A stretch of 64,000 bases of DNA from Cichorium intybus (taxonomy: Eukaryota > Streptophyta > Magnoliopsida > Asterales > Asteraceae), in assembly GCA_023525715.1 (NCBI GenBank), contig CM042010.1, positions 68,474,894-68,538,893 of the forward strand. Reading direction: 5' to 3'. The notes beneath the pieces were generated by a model. It was not told where the DNA came from. It did not search any database and worked only from the letters and a program-made list of their open reading frames with translations. Shown here one piece after another: positions 33,482-44,925 of the stretch; positions within the stretch are counted from its first letter, which is position 1; each line of letters begins with the position of its first letter. The position numbers and the translations under genes were made by a program.

Positions 33482-35582
33482 TGTAACACCCCAGCTTTTA
33501 CAACATTTTTTTTTTCAAACTTATATCACAAATATTTAATTATACAAACCATTTAAATTTTTACAAACGGGGTATCACAAATACATACCATAGCCATAGT
33601 TCAAACCTGTTTATTTTACATTTTTGTACAATAGAAGCTACGGTCCCACCCGACTCTTCTAACGTCCTCCCTGTTTACCTGAGTACATAGCATTTCAAAA
33701 AAACAACATACGTGAGACATAATGTCTCGTGAGCGTTATGGGTTTAGACCCAAAAACATTTTACCAATAATATCATTATTCTTTAATTGTTCAATATTTC
33801 TTTTCCTGTGAGCGCACCCACAGGTATTCCTTATTTCTTTTCCTGTGAGCGCACCCACATGTATTCCTTATTTCTTTTCAATGGTACATTCCTACGAGCG
33901 CACCCGTAGGTTTTATACGGGACGCACCCGTATAGCTACTTCCCCAATAGCATGAAACGAATTCATCTACCAAGGTAAGACAACTACTTCGCGACGGGAG
34001 GTACCATCCCAGTAGTGTCTTTTTGCCACCCCTACCGCAGCAGGCCGTGGTCTTTATCCGGATACTTCTCAACTTAACAACATGGCTCAATTACTTTATT
34101 ACTTTCTTTTTACCATTCTCGTACAAACTTACTATTCCTTTATTTCATTTTCAATTTCACAGAATATTTTGGTTCCATAGAACCATTTACTTTTCCATTA
34201 AATCATTTTCAGTTTCGTTAAATCATTTCAGTTTCTATAAAACCATTTTGACTCTCAAAACATTCTTTAATAAAATTCTTTCTTGCTATGTACTCGAAAA
34301 TCCACATAACACTCACCTCGGTCCTCTAGGAGTTAGTTATCTTCTTGGACTCCTTTCTTTTTATCTTGAACAACCCTGTTTGAACCACCACCTATTGTAT
34401 ACGAATTATACATTTATACTCAGTTCATATATTTTCAATAACTAACTTTACAGTATAGAAGTACCATAATATACAATTACCATTCATTAATTAGGCTACA
34501 ACTTCTATTAGTTAACTTCCATCAATTTATAACTTCCCCGGGATACACGTATTTTGCTACAGTACCCTCGGGAGGGCGTATTTCTGTTCCGACAATTTTC
34601 TACATGTTTTTACACCATTTTAGGCCTATGGTATGATTTATAGACCAAAAGGACAAGTATAGAGCCGAGTTCAAAACTCAAAAATGGACAGAATGCTGCC
34701 CAGCAAAGAGCACGACTCGTGCTCTTTTCCTTCCTTAGGAAGCACGACTCGTGCTTCTTGTATTTGACCATTTCTGACTTCTACAGTGTGGCACGACTCG
34801 TGCCAATCCATGTACAAAAAGGCACGACTCGTGTCTGTGCTGCAGAGACGGGTTTTTGCCAGATTTTTGTGCTGCAGCCCCCTGTTTTGGTCCATTAAGT
34901 TCTTAATACTTAACCTAATCAATATATAACATTCTATGACTAAAACCTTCAGTTTACATCAGGTTTTAATCCATAGAAACAACTTAATTACTCAAATTCT
35001 TAGTTTAGGGTTCTTAAGGAAAATCATCAATTCCTCTTTTTCTCAACCGATTCCAGAAGTGGGGTTGTGTTTCTAATGGTGTTTAGAACATGTTTGCAGG
35101 GTTAGAAACTCCATACAAACCTCACACCAGTTCTGTAACCCGTTTTTGCCTATGCCCACCATCCCTAAATGCTTAAATTGAGTTAAAATGATGGAATTCT
35201 CACCTTATTTAGCTTGGAAATTCAAAATCTTCAAGCTAGTTTCTGATTTTTATGATCAAGTCCCCCAGAATCTTCAAGTTCGTGACCTCCCTTGCACTCT
35301 CTCGAGCCTTCTGTAAGTTTCTGGGAAGTGGGAGAGTCTTCCCCACTATTTATACTTCCAATATTTCCATTCTTAACCCTCTAGTTCCATTTCTCCCATT
35401 ATGACCACAAAAGTCAAACTTTTAATACACAAGTGTTTTATTTCTCACAATATTGCCACAAACGAAAAATATTTTACATTAAGATCCCAAAATATGGCAA
35501 AAGACCATTTTGCCCTTTTTCTTAACTTTACTATTGCACATAGTTATTTACATTTTATTACAATTTCTCTCGGGTTCTTACA
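33482..35582 (-). repeat. Complete family A LTR, diverged subtype
   Basis: Both ends are intact (TGTAACACCCCAGC ... CTCGGGTTCTTACA on the plus strand), 2101 bp. It is longer than the 2033-bp type partly because the CCTGTG/CACAGG hairpin is duplicated (33805-33860). It is flanked by AAAT on both sides (33478-33481 and 35583-35586), which could be a 4-bp target duplication of a solo LTR or PBS-spacer remnants. Confidence 0.9.
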
Positions 35583-35586
35583 AAAT

Positions 35587-37619
35587 TGTAACACCCCAAC
35601 TTTTACGCCATTTTTTTTTAAAAACTTATTTCACATTTATTTTATTTTACAAAACGTTTTATTATACAACGGGGTATCACAAATTTGCATCACAAACCAT
35701 AGTTCAAACCTGTCTAGTTTACATCTTTTACAACAATGATTACGGTCCCGCACCCGACTCTTTTAATGCCCTTCTTGCTTACCTGAGTACATAGCATTTT
35801 AAAACAAAATACGTGAGACATAATGTCTCGTGAGCATTATGGGTTTAGACCCAAAAACATTTTGCCAATAATATCATTACTAATTAGATGTTCAATATTT
35901 CTTTTTCCTGTGAGCGCACCCACAGGTATTCCTTCTTTCTTTGCAATGGTACATTCCTACGAGCGCACCCGTAGGTTTTATACGAGACGCACCCGTATAG
36001 CTACTTCCCCAATAGCATGAAACGAATTCATCTATCAAGGTAAGACAACTACTTCGCGACGGGAGGTACCATCCCAGTAGTGTCTTTTTGCCACCCCTAC
36101 CGCAGCAGGCCGTGGTCTTTATCCGGATACTAAGAACTCATTAACATGGCTCAATCACTTTATTAATCCTCTGTCTTTCTCATTTATCATTTCTGTATAC
36201 TTTGTACTTACTATTTCGTAGTACCATTTCCAGTTTTACAACACCCATTTCCAGTTCCATAAACCATTTCCATTTTCATTAAACCATTTAAATTTCCATA
36301 AAATCATTTTGACTCACAAATCATTTTATATAAAATTCATTTTGCTATGTACTCGAAAATCCACATAACACTCACCTCGGTCCCTTAGGAGTTAGTTATC
36401 TTCTTGGACTCCTTTCTTTTTATCCTGAATAATCTTGTTTGAACCACCACCTATTATATACGAATTATACATTTATACTCAGTTCATATATTTACAATAA
36501 CTAACTTTACAGTACAGAAGTACTATAGGCTACAACCGTTATTAACTAACTTCCTTCAATTTGTAACCTCCTCGGAATACACGTATTTTGCTACAGTATC
36601 CTCGGGAGGTCGTATTTCTGTTCCGACAATTTTCCATATGTTTTCACACCATTTTAGGCCTATGGTATGAATTATAGACCAAACAGACAAGTCTAGAGCC
36701 AAGTTCAAAACTCAAAAATGGACAGAATGCTGCCCAGCAAAGAGCACGACTCGTGCTCTTTTCCTTCCTTAGGAAGCACGACTCGTGCTTCTTGTATTTG
36801 ACCATTTCTGACTTCTACAGTGTGGCACGACTCGTGCCAATCCATGTACAAAAAGGCACGACTCGTGTCTGTGCTGCAGAGACGGGTTTTTGCCCGATTT
36901 TTGTGCTGCAGCCCCCTGTTTTGGTCCATTAAGTTCTTAATACTTAACCTAATCAATATATAACATTCTATGACTAAAACCTTCAGTTTACATCAGGTAT
37001 TAATCCAGAGAAACAACTCAATTACACAAATTCTTAGTTTAGGGTTCTTGAGGAAAATCATCAATTCCTCTTATTCTCAACCGATTCCAGAAGTGGAATT
37101 GAGTTTCTACTGAGGTTTAGAACTGGTTTGCAAGGTTAGAAACTTCATACAAACCCCACACCACTTCTGTAACCCGTTTTTGCCCATCCCCACAATTCCA
37201 AAATGGTTGAATTAAGTTATAAGAGTGAGATTCTTACCCCAAATGGCTTGAAAATCAAAGCCTTGAAGTTAGTTGCTGATTTTCTACTTAAACTCCCAAG
37301 AATCCTCGTGAACCTGCTCAAGCTTTTACTCTCCCGATGCTTCTATGAACTTCTGGGAGTTTAGAGAGTCTTCCCCACTATTTATAGTTCCTATATTTTC
37401 AATTTTTACCCCTCTAGTACCATTTCACCCATTATGACCACAAGAGTCAAACTTTTAATACACAATTGTTTTATTTCTCACAATATTGCCACAAACACAA
37501 AATATTTTACATTAAGATCCCAAAATATGGCAAAAGACCACTTTGCCCTTTTTTCTTAACTTTACTATTACACACGATTATTTTGCATATTTTATTATAA
37601 TTTCTCTCGGGTTCTTACA
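35587..37619 (-). repeat. Complete family A 3' LTR of copy 4
   Basis: 2033 bp with both ends intact, from TGTAACACCCCAAC to CGGGTTCTTACA on the plus strand, next to the polypurine tract at 37621-37632. This is the best reference sequence for the family A LTR. Confidence 0.95.
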
Positions 37620-37630
37620 ACCTCTCCCCC

Positions 37631-40154
37631 TTAAGAGGATTCCGTCCTCGGAATCTTCTCATAGTTCGTAAAATTTGGATATCTTCTCTTCATGTCTTCC
37701 AAAGTCTCCCAAGTCAAATCTGAACCTGACGAGTGCTTCCATTTGACCAAAACTAGATCAATTTCTTTATTCCTTAGCTTTTTGGTTCTCACTTCCAACA
37801 TCGCTTCTGGTTCTTCTATCAGCTTATTCGGGGCTTCTACTTTTAAGTCTTCCAACGGAATAACAAGTTCACTCTTCCCGAAATACTTTTTCAAATAGCA
37901 CACATGGAACGTATCATGTATACCACTCAGTTCACGCGGTAACTCTAGCTTGAAAGCTTGTTCGCCAATTTTCTTAAAGATCTTGAAGGGTCCAATGTAT
38001 CTTGGACTCAGTTTACCCCTCTTTCCAAATCTTACTACACCTTTCCACGGTGATACTTTGAGCATCACCAGATCGCCTTCCTTTAAATCATAAGGTCTCT
38101 TCTTCAAGTCTGCATAGCTCTTCTCCCTATCTTGAGCAGCTTTCATATTAGCTTGAATTATTTTGATCTTTTCGTTTGTTATCCTTACAATTTCGGGCCC
38201 AGTTATTTTAGTCTCCCCTGCTTCCAGCCAACACAAAGGGGTTCTACACTTCCTGCCATATAGAGCTTCAAATGGTGGCATCCCGATACTGGAATGATAA
38301 CTGTTGTTATAAGAAAACTCTACCAATGGCAAGTGTTCGTCCCAATTTCCACCAAAATCCAGAGCACACGATCGTAGCATATCTTCTACGGTTTGGATAG
38401 TTCGTTCACTTTGCCCGTCTGTCTGGGGATGATAAGCTGTACTCATTTTAATTTTTGTCCCCATTCGTTCTTGTAGTGCTTCCCACAATTTTGAGGTAAA
38501 CCGTGGGTCTCTGTCAGACACAATTGACAAGGGAGCTCCATGAAGTCTTATAACTTCATCCTTGTATATCTGTGCCAATGTTTCCAATTGCGTATTTTCT
38601 TTAATCGCCAAAAACATTGCACTCTTGGTTAAACGGTCAACAATGACCCATATACCATTATGACCTCTTCTAGTTCTTGGTAACCCAAATATGAAATCCA
38701 TGGTTATGTCTTCCCATTTTCCCGCTGGAATTTGCAGTGGTTGAGTATTTCCATACGGGACTTGCTGTTCCGCCTTCACTTGTGCACATGTTGCACATTT
38801 AGAAATATACTTGACTATTCTTTTCTTCATTCCCGGCCACCAATACTGTTCTTTGAGATCCCGATAAGTTTTCGTACTTCCAGGATGAATGGAATACTTT
38901 GACTTATGAGATTTTTCTAGAATCAAGTTTCGGATTCCACCTGCTTTTGGTACCCATATGCGGTTTCTGACTGTCTTCAGTCCTTGAGTATTTTCCCCAA
39001 ACACCAAATCTTTTCCCAGCTTTTCCTTCTTTAAGTCACCTCTTTCCAATACTTGCTTTTGCGCGTCTTTGATGCTTTCTATTAGGTTTGATTTCAATTC
39101 GATCCTTATCAACCTCTCTTGACTTTTCTTTTCATGAAACTTCCTGCTTAAGGCATCTGCTACCACATTCGCTTTCCCAGGGTGGTAAGCGATTTCACAG
39201 TCATAATCATTTATTAGCTCCAGCCACCTACTTTGCCTCATATTGAGATCTTTCTGTGAAAATACGTATTGCAAGCTTTTATGATCCGTGTACAAGGTGC
39301 ACTTTGTTCCGTACAAGTAATGCCTCCAGATTTTTAATGCAAACACAATTGCCGCCAATTCCAAATCGTGCGTTGCATACCGAGTTTCGGGTTCTTTTAA
39401 TTGACGAGAACCGTATGCTATCACTTTTCCCCGCTGCATTAGTACGCAACCCAATCCTCTATTAGAGGCATCACTATACACCACAAAATCTTCAGTTCCT
39501 TCTGGTAGGGTAAGAACCGGCGCATTACATAACTTCTCTTTTAGTGTCTCAAATGCTTTCTCTTGTTCCGTCCCCCATTCAAATTTTACCCCTTTCCTTG
39601 TTAGCTTCGTAAGAGGTACCACAATTCGTGAAAAATCTTGGATGAACCGTCGGTAGTACCCGGCGAGTCCAAGAAAACTTCTCACTTCCGTCGGAGTCTT
39701 TGGTATTTCCCATTTCATTACCGCTTCCACCTTTGCTGGATCTACTTTAATACCTTGGATTGAGACAACGTGTCCAAGGAATTGCACTTCCCTCAGCCAG
39801 AATTCGCACTTTGAAAATTTCGCATATAACTTCACTTTCTTTAAAATTTCGCATATAACCATTCTCAGATGATTCTTGTGGTCTTCCGCATTCTTTGAGT
39901 AGATAAGAATGTCATCAATAAAGACAATAACAAACTTATCCAGGAACGGCTTACACACCCTATTCATCAAATCCATGAAAATTGCCGGGGCATTCGTCAG
40001 ACCAAAAGGCATGACGAGAAATTCATAATGCCCATAGCGAGTGCGAAAAGCAGTCTTCTAAATATCTTCATCTCTTACACGCACCTAATGATAACCAGAC
40101 CGGAGATCAATCTTGGAGAAATAGTCAGCGCCTTGCAACTGATCAAACAGATCG
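37631..40154 (-). pseudogene. Gypsy pol fragment, copy 4 (RT to chromodomain)
   Basis: The open part (40012-37631) starts at an internal Met in MPFGLTNAP of reverse transcriptase, which is not a real start. Upstream, homology continues to 40154 with two in-frame stops: GAG to TAG at 40060-40058 and CAG to TAG at 40087-40085. The FIDD box, RNase H, integrase zinc finger, first catalytic Asp (ITMDFI), SDRD and SER segments, GPF module and chromodomain-like tail are all present and unmutated at key residues. The end is KIPRTESS. Near 39841-39860 a short stretch has been replaced by a copy of sequence about 25 bases away, adding one codon (VICEILKK instead of VLEVLKK). Confidence 0.9.
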
Positions 40155-40162
40155 TTACCCGC
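40151..40162. other. 12-base fold-back at the copy 4 break
   Basis: ATCGTTACCCGC follows CAG where normal sequence would be ATCGTCTATTCG. The 12-mer is the reverse complement of pol sequence about 15-25 bases further along (GCGGGTAACGAT). It shares ATCG with the break, as expected of a strand switch during DNA synthesis. Confidence 0.7.
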
Positions 40163-40165
40163 GGA

Positions 40166-42547
40166 AACACCCCATCCCATATACAACATTTAAATAAACA
40201 ATTTACATTCTAAATTTTTTTTTCCATAAAAATTTTTCAGTTTCAATACGAGGTGTCACAAACTCAATACATTACCACAATTTAAGAAACATGTACATAC
40301 TCTGATCAATTTAAGACTTTTGTTCCTTTAACGCGTCATCTACCCTTTCTTTTGCTACCTGAGTACATAGCATTTTAAAAACATACGTAAGATATACGTC
40401 TCGTGAGTAATACGGGTTTTAGACCTAAAATAATTTTCTTATACTTTAATCATTCCAAATTTTCAAATTACTTAATTTCCTATGAGCGCACCCATAGGTA
40501 TTCCTTTTCATTAGTGAGCACATTCCTACAAGCGCACCCGTAGGTTTTATACGAGCGCATCCGTATAGCTACTTCCTCAATAGTATGAAACGAATTCATC
40601 TACCAAGGTAAGACAACTACTTCGCGACGGGAGGTACCATCCCAGTAGTGTCTTTTGCCACCCCTACCGCAGCAGGTCGTGGTCTTTATCCGGATACTTC
40701 TTAACTTCTCAACAGGGCTCAACACTTCATTAATTCTTTGCCTTTTCTCATTTATCTTTTGTACACATTGTACTTATCATTACACAAAATCATTTTCAGT
40801 TTCACAAAACATTTTAGTTCCGCAGAACCATTTCCTTTCTCATTAACCATATTAACTTTCATAAAACTATTTTGACCCACAAATCATTTTTCATAAAATT
40901 CATTTCTTTATATAAAACTCCTTTTGCTATGTACTCGAAAATCCACACATTACTCACCTTGGCTAGTTAGAGAAGTCTAACTAGAACCCTCCTTTTCCTC
41001 GTCCCTCCTACTCACGATCTTTTACTCCTTAAGTACCTAAGGAGTTTATTCATATTTTATTAATAACTTGTTATACTTTGACAGTATGTATAGACCACTG
41101 AATTTCAGATTTTACTAGGCTCATATCACAATATGGTTGTGACATTCATTATTCCACTTATCCTCTTCTTTGTTGCTTTCATTTATCATTTACATGGTAT
41201 ATTATTGCCCATTATACCCTTGGAAAGTCATACGCTCAACTTAACATTATTTTTCATGTTTTTATATCATATTAGCCTTATGGTATTAATTGGACATCAA
41301 ATGGATAGGCCTAGCATCAAATTGCAACTTCATTTTGCCCCTGACTTGGAGCACGACTCGTGCACATTTTGTGCATGAAAGAGAACGACTCGTGCTCTTT
41401 CTAGGATGCTATTTTTGGCTTCTACAGGTGGCACGACTCGTGCCAATGGTAGTGCAAAACGGGCACGACTCGTGCCTGTGCTGCAGGTGCGAGATTTTGC
41501 CCGATTTTTGTGCTGCAGCTCACTGTTTTCATCTATTAAGTTCTTTATAACTTACTTAATCATTTTAGACTTATCCCATGACTAAAACCCACCATTCCAA
41601 CATGTTTTTAAACCATGGAATCACTGATTCCATTCAAATTCATGGAAATACCGTTTTTGACATTTTTGGTCCAAAAACTGAAATTTCTTCAAATTAATTA
41701 TTAAAACTGATTTCTTACATCTATTCTAACATATTAAACTCACTTTAGTCATTAAAATCATCTTTAATCTCAAGGACCCGTGAATTAGGGTTCTTGGCCA
41801 AAATCTTGATTTTCCCAATTCAACCATATCTTTTGATTTTAACATGTTTCTTAGTTCATGAGATGTGTATGATATTAGAAATCATTAAAACCATATGAAC
41901 TCCAACTAAAATTTCAGTTTCCAACTTATCCCGTGAAGAACACACGAGGAGCTAGATTGAAAATTGAATTACTAACCTTATGTGAGCTTGAATTCCTCAA
42001 TTCCTAATGATTTGTATCACATTTACGCTTCCAATCTTCAAGAATCCAGCGAACCCGTGTCCTCTAGCCTTCTCCAGAGACTTCTCCCGTGTTCTAAGAG
42101 CTGGGAGATATTTCTTCCCCTTTTATACTTGGCCATTTTACATTATAGCCCCCTCTAGTTCTATTTTTCCCAAAGTGGCTTAGAAACACATTTTTATGAC
42201 ATTATAAGTTTCTTTTCTTTCATTTTACCCCAAACACTAAAATATTTTATATCAAGGTCCAAAACATGGCAAAAGACAAATTTGCCCACTAGTTTCAAGA
42301 AATGACACTTTGGCCCCATTAATTTCAATTTTTTGCAAAATTGTCCCAAAAACCCAAAATTCTTCTTTTTAAGTTTATTTCATTACATATTAACTCCAAA
42401 AATCATATTTTCATTACTTAGAAGTCATTTGGATGTCAAATGACCATTTTGCCCTTTTTTACCAATTTTTACTGTTACGCCCTTGTTCAACCCAACTTTT
42501 ATATATTTTTATTTTATGTCTTTTACCAAAATTTCCAGGTTCTTACA
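40166..42547 (-). repeat. Family B 3' LTR of the mini-element
   Basis: About 2382 bp, from AACACCCCATCCC (first three bases TGT missing) to CCAGGTTCTTACA. Palindrome array at 41348-41477, with one core mutated to GAACGACTCGTGC. Confidence 0.9.
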
Positions 42548-42752
42548 CTCTCCCCTCCTTAAGAGGATTCCGTCCCCGGAATCTTTTCGTATTTTCATAG
42601 TATGATTACCTTTTCTTTACTTATACTTTTCATAATATTATCATCTTGTGGTGTAATTACGTTTCACAAATCATATTTATTCACTTCTTGATTACAAATA
42701 TCAATTCTCAAACTCTTGTCCCAGGATCGAAACCTGGCTCTGATACCAAATT
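42548..42752 (-). other. Minimal internal region of family B element
   Basis: The PBS is at 42737-42748 and the polypurine tract AAGGAGGGGAGAG at 42560-42548 (minus strand). Just before the tract the minus strand encodes YEKIPGTESS and a stop, matching YEKIPWTESS at the end of family A pol. So B descends from, or shares ancestry with, an autonomous element with the same pol end; everything between leader and pol end has been removed. Confidence 0.85.
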
Positions 42753-44920
42753 TGTAACACCCCGTCCCATAAACAACATTTTAATAAAACAATTTACGTG
42801 TTAAATTTTCCATAAAAAAAATTTCAGTTACAATACGGGGTGTCACAAGCTCAATACATTACCATAATTTAAGGAAGTAGGTACATAATCTGATCGATCT
42901 AGGACTTCTGTTCCTTTAACGCATCATCTACCCTTTCCATTGTTACCTGAGTACATAGCATTTTAAAAAAAATAATATGTAAGACATACGTCTCGTGAGT
43001 AATACGGGTTTTAGACCCAAAATAATTTCTCATATTTTAATCATTCCAAATTTTCATCTTATTTAATTTCCTATGAGCGCACCCATAGGTATTCCTTTTC
43101 ATTTGAGAACACATTCCTACGAGCGCACCCGTAGGTTTTATACGAGACGCACCCGTATAACTACTTCCCCAATAGCATGAAACGGATTCATCTATCAAGG
43201 TAAGACAACTACTTCGCGACGGGAGGTACCATCCCAGTAGTGTCTTTTTGCCACCCCTACCGCAGCAGGCTGTGGTCTTTATCCGGATACTTCTCAACTC
43301 ATCAATAGGGCCCAATCACATTATTAGTTCTCTGTCTTTCTCATTTATCCTTTGTATACATTATACTTACTATTTCACAAAAACCATTTCCAGTTTAACA
43401 AAACATTTTAGTTCCGCAGAACCATTTCCTTTCTCATTAACCACATTAACTTTCATAAAACCATTTTGATCCACAAATCATTTTTCATAAAATTCATTCT
43501 TTTATATAAAACTCCATTTGCTATGTACTCGAAAATCCACACATTACTCACCTTGGCTAGTTAGAGAAGTCTAACTAGAACCATCCTTTTTCCTCGCCCC
43601 TTCTATTCATGATCTTTTACTCCTTAAGTACCTAAGAAGTTTATTCACATTTTATTAATAACATGTTATACTTTAATAGTATGTATAGACCACTGAATTT
43701 CAGATCTTACTAGACTCATATCACAATATGGTTGTGACATTCATTATTTCACTTATCCTCTTCTTTGCTACTTTCATTTATCATTTACATGGTGTATTAT
43801 TACCCATTATACCCTTGGAAAGTCATACACTCAACTTAACATTATTTTTCATGTTTTTATATCATATTAACCTTATGGTATCAATTGGACATCAAATGAA
43901 TAGGCCTAGCATCAAATTGCAATTTCATTTTGCCCCTGACTTGGAGCACGACTCGTGCACATTTTGTGCATGAAAGAGCACGACTCGTGCTCATTGTAGA
44001 ATGCCATTTTTGGCTTCTACAGGTGGCACGACTCGTGCCAATGGTAGTGCAAAAAGGGCACGACTCGTGTCTGTGCTGCAGGTGCGAGATTTTGCCCGAT
44101 TTTTGTGCTGCAGCTCACTGTTTTCATCTATTAAGTTCTTTATAACATACTTAATCATTTTAGACTTATCCCATGACTAAAACCCACCATTCCAACATGT
44201 TTTTAAACCATGGAATCACTGATTCCATTCAAATTCATAGAAATCCCGTTTTTGACATTTTTGGTCCAAAAACTGAAATTTCTTCAAATTAATTTTCAAA
44301 CTGATTCCTCACATCTATTCTAACATATTAAACTCTCTTTAGTCATTAAAATCATCTTTGATCACAAGGACCCGTGAACTAGGGTTCTTGGCCAAAATCA
44401 TGTTTTCCCCAATTTAACCATATCTTTTGATTTAAATAGAATTGCTTGATAATTCAAGCTTGTTTAGATGAAAAGACTCATAAAACATCTTGGATTGCAA
44501 CTGAACTTTTAGTTTCCAAATTACCCCGTGAAGAATTCGTGTGCTAAAAGTCAAGAACAAGTGTTCTTACCTTGATTTGGCTTGGAAATCTTGAACTAAA
44601 TGACTAATTGTTACATCCATTGCTTCTCCTCATAGAATTCTCTCGACCTCTCTCTCTGGATCCCTCTGGAACTGATTTCCCGTGTTCCATCTTATGGGAG
44701 AAGATATTTCTCCTATTTATACCACCTAACTTTGTTCAAATGCCAAATTAACCCCTTAAGTTCCTTTTCTTCCCAAAGTGACTTAAAAACACATTTTCAT
44801 GACATTATAAGTTTATTTTCTTTCATTTTACCCCAAACACTAAAATACTTTATATCAAAGTCCAAAACATGGCAAAAGACTAATTTGCCCACTAGTTTCA
44901 AGAAATGGCACTTTGGCCCC
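42753..44920 (-). repeat. Family B 5' LTR of the mini-element, 5' truncated
   Basis: Intact 3' end next to the PBS. It is cut at GGCACTTTGGCCCC about 230 bases from the LTR 5' end, where the next B LTR begins after AAATT. Confidence 0.85.
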
Positions 44921-44925
44921 AAATT

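Larger units (their letters stand above)
35587..40154 (-). mobile_element. Ty3/gypsy family A, copy 4 (5' truncated)
   Basis: It consists of a 3' LTR (35587-37619), polypurine tract and pol back to the middle of RT, all on the minus strand. Gag, protease, PBS and its own 5' LTR are missing. The 5' break at about 40154 carries a 12-base fold-back. Confidence 0.9.
40166..44920 (-). mobile_element. Family B element with 205-bp internal region (non-autonomous)
   Basis: On the minus strand: 5' LTR (44920 to 42753, its 5' end truncated), PBS TGGTATCAGAGC (42748 to 42737), about 150 bp of leader, the last codons of a pol gene, polypurine tract, 3' LTR (42547 to 40166). No coding capacity remains. 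It resembles a deletion derivative that would depend on enzymes from another element. It is not a TRIM in the usual sense because the LTRs are over 2 kb. Confidence 0.85.

Noticed and set aside
34023..34445. 140-codon ORF (MPPLPQQAVVF...) and shorter relatives on the antisense strand of A and B LTRs
   Set aside because: Antisense to the LTR, hydrophobic and AT-driven; length differs between copies because of indels, with no sign of frame preservation.
35823..36020. 65-codon ORF (MSREHYGFRPKN...) repeated many times
   Set aside because: It overlaps the triple hairpin cluster on the antisense strand, is shared only because LTRs are alike, and has no known domain.
37631..40012. 793-codon ORF taken as a complete gene
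   Set aside because: The ATG is an internal Met in reverse transcriptase. Pol homology continues upstream through two stop codons, so it is a truncated pseudogene.
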